Assembly (NCBI GenBank): GCA_965603725.1
Contig: CBFDEC010000008.1
Location: 26,384 to 90,383, forward strand
DNA length: 64,000 nucleotides
Direction: 5' to 3'
From: JAGGSN01 sp965603725
Lineage (GTDB): Bacteria > Zixibacteria > MSB-5A5 > UBA10806 > 4484-95
Shown: positions 43,782 to 52,853 of the stretch, piece after piece
How the letters are laid out: each line of letters starts with the position of its first letter
How positions within the stretch are numbered: the stretch's first letter is position 1
The notes under the pieces: generated by a model
Told to the model about the DNA's origin: nothing
Databases searched by the model: none
Seen by the model: the letters and a program-made list of their open reading frames with translations, nothing else
Made by a program: the position numbers and the translations under genes

Positions 43782-44473
43782 TGGAATCATTAATTCTTGG
43801 CGCCATGACAGCTTGTTGGTTGGGGATTCTAACTTCGATTAGCCCCTGTCCATTAGCTACAAATATTGCGGCTATATCGTATATAGGCAAAGGAGTAAGC
43901 AAACCCCGATTGGTCTTATTATCGGGATTCATTTATGTGGCTGGCCGGATGTTAACATATATAGCGCTCGGCACATTGATAGTAGCCAGTATTTTTTCCA
44001 TACCTGAAATATCAAGAATGCTCCAGAAAAATATGAATATATTTCTGGGTCCAATATTAATTCTGGCAGGATTAGTTCTTCTTAAAGTAATAAAGTTTGG
44101 TTTATCAGGGCTTAGTATTAGCGAAAAAATGCAAAACCGTGTTGCAGGTTATGGCGTCTGGGGATCGGGGCTTTTGGGGATTATATTTGCTCTATCATTT
44201 TGTCCAACATCTGCAGCCCTTTTCTTTGGAAGTCTTATACCTTTATCTATTAAGCATAATTCCAGCCTTATCTTACCGTCGCTTTATGGAATCGGCACCG
44301 GTTTACCGGTGATAATTTTTGCTTTCCTATTTGCACTTGGCGCCAAATATGTCAGCAATGTTTTCAACAAGCTGACACAAATAGAGTTATGGGCGCGTTG
44401 GATAACGGGCATAATCTTCATATTAGTTGGTGTCTATTACTCGCTGGTGTATATCTTCCACATCTCCTTATGA
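43781..44473 (+). CDS. ArsG-family CcdA-like membrane transporter
   Basis: The 230-residue membrane protein has six or so helices. The conserved Cys motifs are SPCPLATNIAAISYIGKG in the first half and LSFCPTSAALFFGSLIPLS in the second, as in CcdA/DsbD-type electron carriers. With the preceding ArsF-like gene it matches the ArsFG pair. It may pass electrons across the membrane to ArsF or act as an exporter of aromatic arsenicals; the first seems more likely from the motifs. Confidence 0.87.
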   Translation: MESLILGAMTACWLGILTSISPCPLATNIAAISYIGKGVSKPRLVLLSGFIYVAGRMLTYIALGTLIVASIFSIPEISRMLQKNMNIFLGPILILAGLVLLKVIKFGLSGLSISEKMQNRVAGYGVWGSGLLGIIFALSFCPTSAALFFGSLIPLSIKHNSSLILPSLYGIGTGLPVIIFAFLFALGAKYVSNVFNKLTQIELWARWITGIIFILVGVYYSLVYIFHISL

Positions 44474-44661
44474 GGAAACGGATTTGAAATTTGGTCTTGC
44501 AGAAAAAGGAATATTGGCGGAATGTCTAATAAGAAATCCGTAAATATCTTGACGAAATATAACGAATGATGGTTAGCCCGGAAAAGCTTTTTAAAGCGGA
44601 TATATTAAATTCAAGTGATGCTGCTTCCCAAAAATATTTTCCTAATTAAGGAGATTAATTA

Positions 44662-45744
44662 GTGTCACATAATCGACGTGTTGTTAAGAAACTATCTTTT
44701 CTTGATCGCTTTTTGACATTGTGGATATTTTTAGCGATGGGAATCGGCGTTGGTGGGGGGTATCTTTACCCGGGAGTGGCAGATTTCTGGAATCAATTTA
44801 ACGTAGGCGCTACTAATATTCCAATCGCTATCGGACTAATTCTCATGATGTATCCTCCTCTGGCTAAGGTTCGATATGAGAAAATGGGCAAGGTGTTTAG
44901 GGACTTCAGAGTTCTGAGTCTAAGCTTGCTGCAGAACTGGGTAATCGGGCCAATATTAATGTTCTTCCTGGCCATAATCTTTCTGCCCGCTCATCCGGAA
45001 TACATGGTTGGCCTTATTATGATGGGGCTTGCTCGATGTATCGCCATGGTAATCGTCTGGAACGATCTTGCCGAAGGCGATCCTGAATATGCCGCCGGTC
45101 TTGTTGCTTTCAACTCTGTATTCCAGGTTGTGTTCTATTCGGTTTATGCCTGGATATTTGTTACCAAATTGCCGCCCTTGTTCGGACTTTCGGGTGCCGT
45201 TGTTGAAATTACTATTGGTGAAATAGCAAAGAGTGTGTTTATCTATCTTGGCATACCTTTTATAGCCGGCGTCATTACACGCTTCACATTGATAAAAATA
45301 AAAAACAAGGAGTGGTATCATAGAGAATTTATTCCGAGGATTAGCCCCATTACCCTGATTGCGCTCTTGTTTACTATCATTGTAATGTTTTCGTTTAAGG
45401 GTGAATATATAGTAATGATCCCTCTGGACGTATTGAAAATTGCCATACCTCTTTTGATTTATTTTGTTGTGATGTTTTTGGTGAGCTTTTATATCAGTAA
45501 GAAAGCTAAGGCTGACTACGCTAAATCCGCTACTCTGAGTTTTACCGCAGCTTCCAATAATTTTGAACTTGCCATAGCAGTCGCCGTGGCCGTGTTTGGC
45601 ATCGATTCTGGCGTCGCTTTCGCAGCGGTGATTGGTCCTTTAGTTGAAGTGCCCGTGCTCATCAGTTTGGTAAATGTTGCACTGTTTTTTAGAAGGCGCT
45701 TTTTTGGAACAGGGAAAATTGAGTTGGAGGCAAACAAAAAGTAA
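44662..45744 (+). CDS. arsB: ACR3-family arsenite efflux transporter
   Basis: The 360-residue transporter has ten predicted helices and the ACR3 signature MGLARCIAMVIVWNDLAEGD, whose Cys is needed for As(III) transport. A second conserved region, FTAASNNFELAIAVAVAVFG, is also present. It starts with GTG after AAGGAG. It is the last gene of the arsenic operon, 188 bp after arsG-like, and is followed by a terminator. No arsenate reductase is encoded in the window. Confidence 0.95.
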   Translation: MSHNRRVVKKLSFLDRFLTLWIFLAMGIGVGGGYLYPGVADFWNQFNVGATNIPIAIGLILMMYPPLAKVRYEKMGKVFRDFRVLSLSLLQNWVIGPILMFFLAIIFLPAHPEYMVGLIMMGLARCIAMVIVWNDLAEGDPEYAAGLVAFNSVFQVVFYSVYAWIFVTKLPPLFGLSGAVVEITIGEIAKSVFIYLGIPFIAGVITRFTLIKIKNKEWYHREFIPRISPITLIALLFTIIVMFSFKGEYIVMIPLDVLKIAIPLLIYFVVMFLVSFYISKKAKADYAKSATLSFTAASNNFELAIAVAVAVFGIDSGVAFAAVIGPLVEVPVLISLVNVALFFRRRFFGTGKIELEANKK

Positions 45745-46089
45745 TATTTATCTATTGGTTGTTATTTAGAGGATGTTTTGCCACGAACCGTGTTTTTTTG
45801 CTTGTATAAACACAATGACCTCCGTTCAATTACGATTGTATCGGAAGGATGCCTTATTGTCGGGCTATAAATGTGAATTAATCGAATAAACGCAGCTTTG
45901 CATTTTACGTCTTCAGAAAACCACGCATTGCGTATCAACGACTCTCCGGTAATTTAATTAAACAACCCCGATGGCTCTGCCATCGGGGTCTTTTATTAAC
46001 CAACTTACCGGTTAGATTTGTGAAATTTAGGTTTATGGATTCAACAGGAATGCAAGGAGAACCCATAATAACCGGCTTGTTGGTTATTT
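45745..46089. other. convergent intergenic region
   Basis: 345 bp between the arsenic operon and flavin/iron-sulfur cluster 2. It holds only the terminator at 45965. Confidence 0.5.
45965..45995. terminator. strong hairpin terminator, probably bidirectional
   Basis: CCCCGATGGC and GCCATCGGGG form a 10-bp stem with a three-base loop, followed by TCTTTTAT on the plus strand. On the minus strand TTGTTTAATT follows the stem. It serves the convergent operons. Confidence 0.85.
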
Positions 46090-47703
46090 TTATTTTTTGC
46101 CAATAAATATTTCTTGGTTTGTGAGAATTTCCTCCACCTCTTTTTTATCAATGTCCATAAGATATGGGATTCCGCTGATCTCTTCGGCTTCATGGGTTAA
46201 AGACGCTAAGTCATCCCTTGTCATATGTTCGAGTGTGAATTTACGGCTGCCGCACATAAGCTGGCGTAAACCCTGGGCTAAACGTTCATAGTAGGTATAC
46301 AGACCAATAGCTCCGGTTGGAAGTTTTTCGAATTCCTTGTCGCCGATTTCCTTACGAAGATCGCCGGAAGTAACGAAAATCTCGTCTTTCGTATTGCCAA
46401 AACGCTCGATATACACGGGAATCTGATTTTCATCGATGGTACGACCGATAGTTTTACCAACCATTGCCGCGGCGATCGGGCTTCGAGCCATGCCAATCAG
46501 CTTCACAAATGGCGCGCCCAGAGCAAGCCCTTTGAATATCTGATCCTCGAAAGTGAAACCGCCTGCTAAAGCCAGCGACGGGACATATTCGCCTTTATCA
46601 GCCAGCTGTTTGGTATATTTGTATAAGAGCGAGTGCAGCTCTACCGGAGGCATTCCCCATTCGTTCATCATTCTCCAAGGACTCATGCCTGTTCCGCCGC
46701 CAGCGCTATCGACTGTGAGAAGATCAATTTTGTACCTGGAGGCGAATTTTATCGCCCGGGCGAGATCGGCCGGTCTGTAAGCGCCTGTTTTCAGAAATAT
46801 GTATTTGGCGCCTGCTTTGCGAAGTTCATCAACCCGGCTTGCAAAGGATTCCTCCGTCACCATGCCGATTCGAGAATGGCGTTCGAATTCCTTAAAGGCG
46901 CCATGTTCAAAGGCTTTAATAACGTCCGGATTCATGGGATTTGGTAATACAATATAGCCTCGCTCATATAGCATCTGTGCTTTTTTCAGGTTTTTTATTT
47001 TAACTTCACCGCCGATGTTCTTGGCACCCTGACCCCATTTAAGTTCAACGATTTCCACGCCAAGCTCATTGATGGCATACTCCTGGACCCCAAGGCGGGT
47101 ATCCTCGACGTTAGCCTGAACAATAGTAGCGCCATAACCATCACGTTGATTGTTCTGGAATAATTTCACTCGTCTTTTAAGGTCAACGGTATCGACTACC
47201 TTGCCATTCTTGATTACAGATTCCGGATCCATGCCGACTACATTTTCACCAATCGTGAGACCAGTCCCGGCCAATGCAGAACCGATCGCCAATCCTTCCC
47301 AATTGTTCTTGGCAATATCGGTTGAGCCGATGCCGGGTATTATCCATGGATAACGAAACTTGATTCCTTTATCATGACTGAAGTGAACTTCAAGGTTAAC
47401 TGCCGGGAATATAGCTTTATCGCTGTCAGCCTCTATACCATGAGCGCCGACCGCCGTTCCCATGATGTTAAAATGCGAATAATCGACCGGATAGGTTTTT
47501 TCAGCGGCAGTCGTAATAACTCCAAATGGTTGCGGATAGATTACCTCATGACCTCGATAGGCGGATTTACCGATTTCGCACATGCCTATACAGCCGTCCA
47601 CGCAGGTTACACACATGCCCGAGGACGGCGTAATCGATCCTTCAGTTCTGTTTTTTGTCAATGTGGCTGCTGAGGCGTTAATTCTTGAGAGCGTTATTGA
47701 CAT
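46090..47703 (-). CDS. GltB-type FMN-binding synthase domain protein without glutaminase domain
   Basis: The 537-residue product has a Cys-rich N-terminus (MCVTCVDGCIGMCEIG) followed by the FMN-binding synthase domain of glutamate synthase: VELKWGQGAKNIGGEV, VDSAGGGTGMSPWRMM, LALAGGFTFED and VKLIGMARSPIAAAM. The N-terminal glutaminase domain of full GltB is missing, as in archaeal-type GltB. The start at 47703 was chosen because GGAGG precedes it. It is the last gene of cluster 2, behind NuoE/NuoF-GltD/NuoG-like subunits, so it should be reduced by them. Whether it makes glutamate or has another substrate is open. Confidence 0.85.
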   Translation of the reverse strand: MSITLSRINASAATLTKNRTEGSITPSSGMCVTCVDGCIGMCEIGKSAYRGHEVIYPQPFGVITTAAEKTYPVDYSHFNIMGTAVGAHGIEADSDKAIFPAVNLEVHFSHDKGIKFRYPWIIPGIGSTDIAKNNWEGLAIGSALAGTGLTIGENVVGMDPESVIKNGKVVDTVDLKRRVKLFQNNQRDGYGATIVQANVEDTRLGVQEYAINELGVEIVELKWGQGAKNIGGEVKIKNLKKAQMLYERGYIVLPNPMNPDVIKAFEHGAFKEFERHSRIGMVTEESFASRVDELRKAGAKYIFLKTGAYRPADLARAIKFASRYKIDLLTVDSAGGGTGMSPWRMMNEWGMPPVELHSLLYKYTKQLADKGEYVPSLALAGGFTFEDQIFKGLALGAPFVKLIGMARSPIAAAMVGKTIGRTIDENQIPVYIERFGNTKDEIFVTSGDLRKEIGDKEFEKLPTGAIGLYTYYERLAQGLRQLMCGSRKFTLEHMTRDDLASLTHEAEEISGIPYLMDIDKKEVEEILTNQEIFIGKK

Positions 47704-47728
47704 TACGATTTCCTCCATTAATTTATTT

Positions 47729-48406
47729 TTAATCTTTCTTTATTTCACATGCGACACAGGGTTCCATATAGCACATCATATCATCAAACGGCTCTTTTTC
47801 CAGGCATGGCGGGCTTAAATTCGCACAACCGCCGCAGACAGCTTTTTCCGGTTGGTTGTAAGTGCATCTCAACTGGCAAGCCGGACAGACATATATACAT
47901 CCACCGCATAGCCTGCAAACATCCGACTTGATGTCGAATGGCGTGCCAATACTACGTTTTTCTCCCCGTTCACGGAAGCCGATGGCTTTTGCCATCATCT
48001 GTTCCTCACACATCCGGACACACAGTCCACAAAGGATACAGTCTTCGTGTTCTTGTCTGAATCGTTGCTGGCGAATATTGTGTTTCGAGGCTAAATCCTG
48101 AATTATCTTCGATTGAGGACACGAGGCTAACAAAAGCTCCAGGACCATTTTGCGCGCTTTAACTACTCGCGAGGAGGCGGTTCTTACCTTAAGCCCCTCC
48201 TCTGCCGGATAGGTGCATGATGTTACCAGTTTCGATCTTGATCCCTCGCCAATTTCCACCACACAAAGTCGGCATGCTCCATAAGGCGAAAGCCCTTCCA
48301 TGTGGCATAGAGTAGGGATTGGGAAACCCAGGAACCTGGCGGCCTCGAGTAGTGTTGCGCCTTTCTCAACTGAAACATTCAAGCCGTTAATAGTAAGATT
48401 AATCAT
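47729..48406 (-). CDS. NuoG/HydA-type N-terminal ferredoxin subunit (stand-alone)
   Basis: The 225-residue product has a [2Fe-2S] domain (CHMEGLSPYGACRLC with CTYPAEEG), then two [4Fe-4S] motifs (CILCGLCVRMCEEQM, CRLCGGCIYVCPACQ). The tail has several more cysteines (CGGC, CYMEPCVAC). It corresponds to the first 200 residues of NuoG or HydA without a catalytic domain. It overlaps the NuoF-GltD gene by four bases. It would wire NuoE/NuoF to the GltB-like protein. Confidence 0.88.
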   Translation of the reverse strand: MINLTINGLNVSVEKGATLLEAARFLGFPIPTLCHMEGLSPYGACRLCVVEIGEGSRSKLVTSCTYPAEEGLKVRTASSRVVKARKMVLELLLASCPQSKIIQDLASKHNIRQQRFRQEHEDCILCGLCVRMCEEQMMAKAIGFRERGEKRSIGTPFDIKSDVCRLCGGCIYVCPACQLRCTYNQPEKAVCGGCANLSPPCLEKEPFDDMMCYMEPCVACEIKKD

Positions 48407-51400
48407 GCTATTTTTTCTCCTATTGAAAGGGATTCTTTTTCATCTTCTTTGGATTTGGTAAATTCCAGATCGCACCGGAGGCATCTTCCGGCTTCACGAG
48501 AGGCTTCCTCAACAGATAACGAAACCTCTGCTTCGGCAAAACTGCGTTTGCGCCATTCTGCAGGCGCTCGAGGTGTTTCGGCACGGCCATGCTGCTGCAT
48601 TTCAACGTCTATCGGTACCGGCTCAATATATACTTTTGGCAAACATGGCTCGGCTGGTTGTATAAGTTCTTTATTCTTCAAGAAACGCTCAATCATAACC
48701 GCCGATTTCTTGCCGGCAGCAATTGCATTAACTACTGTATTCGGTCCGGTAGTCAGGTCGCCGGCAGCAAACACCCCCAGTCGATTTGTAAGTAACGTTT
48801 TTTGATCGATCTGTACCGTATTCCACTTAGTTGTCTCAATACCGCTTTCGCGAGCAGGTCCAATGCTGTCAATACCCGCATCCTCACTTATCGCTACAAT
48901 CAATGTATCAAGCTGGATTTCATGTTCGGTACCCTTGATTGCAACAGGCCTGCGGCGACCGCTGGAGTCAGTGTCACCCAGTTCGTTTTTGATACATTCA
49001 AGTGCTGTAAGATGTCCGTCTTTTTCAATTATTATAGTAGGAGCAACAAGTGTAATAATTTCGATTCCTTCCTGGTCGGCCGCTTCTATTTCCTCGGCAA
49101 AAGCCGGCATTTCGTCACGTGTCCGACGGTAGAGTATAGTGACACTTTCAACATCCTTCTGGCGTAAAGCCGTGCGAGCGGCATCAATCGCCGAGTTTCC
49201 GCCGCCTATAACACCAACTCGACCTTTAGCCAGCAGCTCACCTCTCAAATTGAAAGCCTTAAGGAATTCAATCGAGGGATAAACGCCTTTAACGTCTTCG
49301 TTCTCAAGTTGAAGCGGTCGGCTTTTGTGAGCGCCCATTGCCAGTAAAATTGCTTTGTAATTATCTTTAAACAGGCTATTGACAGTTATATCCTTACCCA
49401 ACGCAGTATTGCATTTAACCGTGATGTTTTCATCAAGGAGAGAATCTATTTCATTCCTGATAACATCTCTCGAAAGACGGTAGGGTGGAATAGCGCATGT
49501 CAGCATACCTCCACTCTCGGCCTCCGCTTCAAAAACAGTCACTTTACATCCATTTAGCGACAGGTAATGAGCCGCAGTCAGGCCAGCAGGACCTGAGCCG
49601 ATAATAGCCACGTTAGGAGATTCGCCATCCGACCACTCGGTTCGCTCCGGTTTGTATATAGAGGGATCAAAGCGGTCTGTAATAAATCTCTTAAGTGATC
49701 GTATAGCTACCGGGTCTCCGCCGCTTGTACCTGCACGGCATTTGGATTCGCATGGATGATCACAAACTCGGGCGCAAACTGAAGGAAAAGGATTCGCTTC
49801 ACGAATTACGTGATAAGCTTCTTTATATTCACCACGGGTTATATGAACCACATAACGCCAGGCCTCTGTGCCCAGTGGACAGGCAGACTGGCAGGGCGCC
49901 CCAACGAGTTCTTTACAAACAAAAGCGTCGCATCTCTTATCGATTATATGACGTTCAAATTCATGCCGGAAATACCGCAACGTACTCAGGACAGGGTTAG
50001 AGGCGGTTTGCCCGAGACCGCACATTGTAGTATCTTGCACAACCAGCGCTAACTCCTTAAGCAGATCAAGTTGTTCAATCGTCCCTTTTCCGCTTGAGAT
50101 GTCCTCAAGGATCTCATACATACGCTGGGTGCCTTTTCTGCAAGTGAAGCATTTGCCGCATGATTCGCTTTTCAGAAAGTTCATGAAGTACTTGGCAACA
50201 TCGACCATGCAGGTATTGTCGTCCATGACAATCATGCCGCCGGAACCCATAATAGAACCTGCTTCTGCTAAGCTGTCGAAGCTTATTGGAAGATCAAACA
50301 TACTTGCAGGTATACAACCGCCGGATGGTCCGCCGGTTTGGACTGCTTTGATTTTTGCCCCTCCGACAGGTCCGCCGCCAATATCATAAACAACATCGCT
50401 TATCTTGATACCCAAAGGTACTTCGACTAAACCGGTATTTCTGATTTTACCCACCAGTGAGAATATCTTTGTTCCGGTATTGCCCGGTATGCCTACTTTG
50501 GCAAATTCTTTGCCACCCCGATCAATTATAACCGGAATGTTTGCCAGCGTTTCCACGTTGTTTATACATGTTGGATGCCCCTCTATACCTTTTTCGATAG
50601 GATATGGCGGCCGCTGTCGGGGTTCGCCCATAAAACCTTCAACAGATTTTATCAGAGCTGTTTCCTCGCCGCACACAAAGGCGCCAGCGCCACGAACGAT
50701 TTCAATATCGAAATCAATACCCGTATTCAGAATATTTTTTCCTAAGATACCCAGATAGCGCGCCTGTCTTAAGGCTATTAACGTATGTTTAATTGCTAAA
50801 GGGTATTCGCCGCGGACATAGACAATTCCTCGAGTAGCGCCGATAGCATAACCTGCAATTAACATACCTTCGATAATGGCATGCGGGTTGCCTTCAAGCA
50901 GACTGCGGTCCATGTAAGCGCCGGGATCCCCCTCGTCAGCGTTACAAACCATATATTTTTGTTCATTTTTCTTTCCTGAAGCTCGAGCAAACTCCCATTT
51001 CTTCCCGGTTGGGAACCCAGCTCCGCCGCGGCCTCTAATACCTGATTCTTGAACTTCCTTAATAATCCAATCCGGATCAAGCTTTGTTAGAATCTTCTCA
51101 AAAGCGGCATATCCTCCCTGCTCGACATAATCAAGGATTCTGATGGGATCTATTTTTTCATTATTGCCAAGTACAGTACGTGTTTGCTTTTTGAAAAATG
51201 GAATATCGTTTTGAGAATGATAGACTTTTTGCTCATGTGGTTCTCTGTAAATCAGCTCTTCAACCACATAATTGCCCACAGCCGCCTCAATTACACAGGG
51301 AACATCTACCATGCTCAGTTTTGGATATAGATGCCCACCGGGTTCCACCAAAATAAATGGCTCTGTCTCGCAGAAACCCTGGCAGCCTGTTATCCTGAGT

Positions 51401-51591
51401 CCGATTTTTTCGTGCAGATTTCGCTCAAGAATATATCGTTTGATAATTCTGATTACATCATTGGCTCCACTAGCCTGACCGCATGTCCCAGCGCTTACAA
51501 CCAGAGTTGGCTTGTCATACTGAATCTTTTTTTCTTCTAATATGCGATGACGAAAACCGATTAATTCGTTCACAGATGTTAGTTTTCTCAT
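48403..51591 (-). CDS. NuoF-GltD fusion flavoprotein
   Basis: A 1062-residue fusion. The first 570 residues are NuoF-like: a thioredoxin-like [2Fe-2S] domain, the FMN/NADH site GIRGRGGAGFPTGKKWE with ADEGDPGAYMDR, and ESCGKCFTCRKG with CGLGQ. From about residue 580 a GltD part follows: the Fe-S site CQSACPLGTEAW with CARVCDHPCESKC, FAD-binding AIIGSGPAGLTAAHYL, and NAD(P)-binding GVIGGGNSAIDAARTALR. It ends in a Cys pair, CLRC. The ATG at 51591, with AAGGAG upstream, is preferred to the TTG at 51624. It joins two nucleotide-binding flavin sites in one chain, as expected for electron splitting. Confidence 0.9.
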   Translation of the reverse strand: MRKLTSVNELIGFRHRILEEKKIQYDKPTLVVSAGTCGQASGANDVIRIIKRYILERNLHEKIGLRITGCQGFCETEPFILVEPGGHLYPKLSMVDVPCVIEAAVGNYVVEELIYREPHEQKVYHSQNDIPFFKKQTRTVLGNNEKIDPIRILDYVEQGGYAAFEKILTKLDPDWIIKEVQESGIRGRGGAGFPTGKKWEFARASGKKNEQKYMVCNADEGDPGAYMDRSLLEGNPHAIIEGMLIAGYAIGATRGIVYVRGEYPLAIKHTLIALRQARYLGILGKNILNTGIDFDIEIVRGAGAFVCGEETALIKSVEGFMGEPRQRPPYPIEKGIEGHPTCINNVETLANIPVIIDRGGKEFAKVGIPGNTGTKIFSLVGKIRNTGLVEVPLGIKISDVVYDIGGGPVGGAKIKAVQTGGPSGGCIPASMFDLPISFDSLAEAGSIMGSGGMIVMDDNTCMVDVAKYFMNFLKSESCGKCFTCRKGTQRMYEILEDISSGKGTIEQLDLLKELALVVQDTTMCGLGQTASNPVLSTLRYFRHEFERHIIDKRCDAFVCKELVGAPCQSACPLGTEAWRYVVHITRGEYKEAYHVIREANPFPSVCARVCDHPCESKCRAGTSGGDPVAIRSLKRFITDRFDPSIYKPERTEWSDGESPNVAIIGSGPAGLTAAHYLSLNGCKVTVFEAEAESGGMLTCAIPPYRLSRDVIRNEIDSLLDENITVKCNTALGKDITVNSLFKDNYKAILLAMGAHKSRPLQLENEDVKGVYPSIEFLKAFNLRGELLAKGRVGVIGGGNSAIDAARTALRQKDVESVTILYRRTRDEMPAFAEEIEAADQEGIEIITLVAPTIIIEKDGHLTALECIKNELGDTDSSGRRRPVAIKGTEHEIQLDTLIVAISEDAGIDSIGPARESGIETTKWNTVQIDQKTLLTNRLGVFAAGDLTTGPNTVVNAIAAGKKSAVMIERFLKNKELIQPAEPCLPKVYIEPVPIDVEMQQHGRAETPRAPAEWRKRSFAEAEVSLSVEEASREAGRCLRCDLEFTKSKEDEKESLSIGEKIA

Positions 51592-51627
51592 ATAATAGTC
51601 ACTCCTTATATAACATGCGCTCAACTA

Positions 51628-52479
51628 TCAGTCAATTGTAGTCTCACCCAAATCCAACATATGGCCTTTACACCCACTGCGGGAACATATCTGAACGATC
51701 CCGCCGCCGCGAATTATCATAGGAACCATTGGTGCGCCGCACTCTCCGCAGTTAAAAGCGCCAATAAGTTCTGTATGGCAATATGGACAAAAGAAATTAA
51801 CAATTGTGTCTTCGGGAATTTCATATTCAGATGAAACATTATAACTACCATACAGGCTGGATAATGTAAGCCAGCCGTGCTGTTGCCCAAAAGAGATAGT
51901 CACTCGAATTGAAGGATGGCCATCAATAAGATGACCTGGATCCATCAAACTATGGTTACAGCGGGAACAGCTGACCTCTACCGGAAAAACTCGCTGGTCT
52001 GTTTCAATCTCAATCTTATCAAAGCCTTCTTGAACCTTGCTTAGAATTGTTTTCACATCTGCTAATTTAACACTCGAGAAATAATGACCATCAACAACAA
52101 CAATCGGACCCAGGGCACAGGCGCCCAGGCAGTTTACAGTCTCCAATGTGAATTTCTTGTCCGGGGTTGTTTCGCCGGCTTTGATTCCCAGTTGACCTAT
52201 AAACTCATCAGCAATAATTGGCGCTCCACGAACATGGCAGGCCGTACCCAAACAGACCGATACAAGATGTTTCCCCCGTGGCTTCAGACTAAATGATTTG
52301 TAGAATGTTGCAACTCCATATATATCAACCAGCGATCGGCCAGTTTTATCCGCAACCGATTTCAAAGCTTCTTCAGGAAGATAGCCGAAACTTGCCTGAA
52401 TATCTCCAAGAATAGAAATGAGTCCACCCCGCTTTTCTTTATGTTTCTCTAAAATTCTTGTTACATCAAATGTATCCAT
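51628..52479 (-). CDS. NuoE-like subunit with zinc-ribbon tail
   Basis: Residues 1-160 are a NuoE [2Fe-2S] domain with VCLGTACHVRGA and NCLGACALGPIV. Residues 165-283 form an extra domain with Cys pairs CSRCNH, CPYCHT, CGECGA and CSRSGC, which should bind one or two zinc ions. NuoE proteins normally end near 160-170 residues, so the tail is an addition. It may dock the GltB-like or Cys-rich proteins of this operon. It starts 53 bp after the second Cys-rich gene. Confidence 0.9.
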   Translation of the reverse strand: MDTFDVTRILEKHKEKRGGLISILGDIQASFGYLPEEALKSVADKTGRSLVDIYGVATFYKSFSLKPRGKHLVSVCLGTACHVRGAPIIADEFIGQLGIKAGETTPDKKFTLETVNCLGACALGPIVVVDGHYFSSVKLADVKTILSKVQEGFDKIEIETDQRVFPVEVSCSRCNHSLMDPGHLIDGHPSIRVTISFGQQHGWLTLSSLYGSYNVSSEYEIPEDTIVNFFCPYCHTELIGAFNCGECGAPMVPMIIRGGGIVQICSRSGCKGHMLDLGETTID

Positions 52480-52531
52480 ATCTAACCTTTCTTAATGAAC
52501 TAATTAAAATATGGTAAAAAACTTCTGCTTA

Positions 52532-52807
52532 TTAACAATACTCCTCGCAATGCCAGACACCTCCATTAGGTTTTACGAAAGTACAGGTATCACGTTTTGC
52601 ACAGTTGTAGCATAACCCCATGGACCTATCATATTTTTCTTCTTCTGATTGGACAATATCTTTACCGACCTCTTTTGGCGGAGGCGGTGTATAGTCATCA
52701 AACTCTTCACAAAACCATACAGGCCTTTTAATACTTTTCAATCGTACACATGTAAGAGCATGATTACAGGTCGAACACAGGTCTTGATATTCCTTGATTT
52801 TCGACAT
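52532..52807 (-). CDS. small double-module Cys-rich protein B
   Basis: The 91-residue product has two copies of the pattern C-x2-C-x6-C-x(10-13)-W-x-C-E-E: CSTCNHALTC...VWFCEEFD and CYNCAKRDTC...VWHCEEYC. Each module could bind one zinc or one Fe-S centre. It is a paralogue of the 54237-54536 protein. I do not know the family. It lies between GDH and the NuoE-like gene, so it may be a small subunit, assembly factor or redox carrier. Confidence 0.75.
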   Translation of the reverse strand: MSKIKEYQDLCSTCNHALTCVRLKSIKRPVWFCEEFDDYTPPPPKEVGKDIVQSEEEKYDRSMGLCYNCAKRDTCTFVKPNGGVWHCEEYC

Positions 52808-52853
52808 CGATTGTTCCAGTCTACTTTTCTGTCAGAATTTTTCTCGATTGTTC

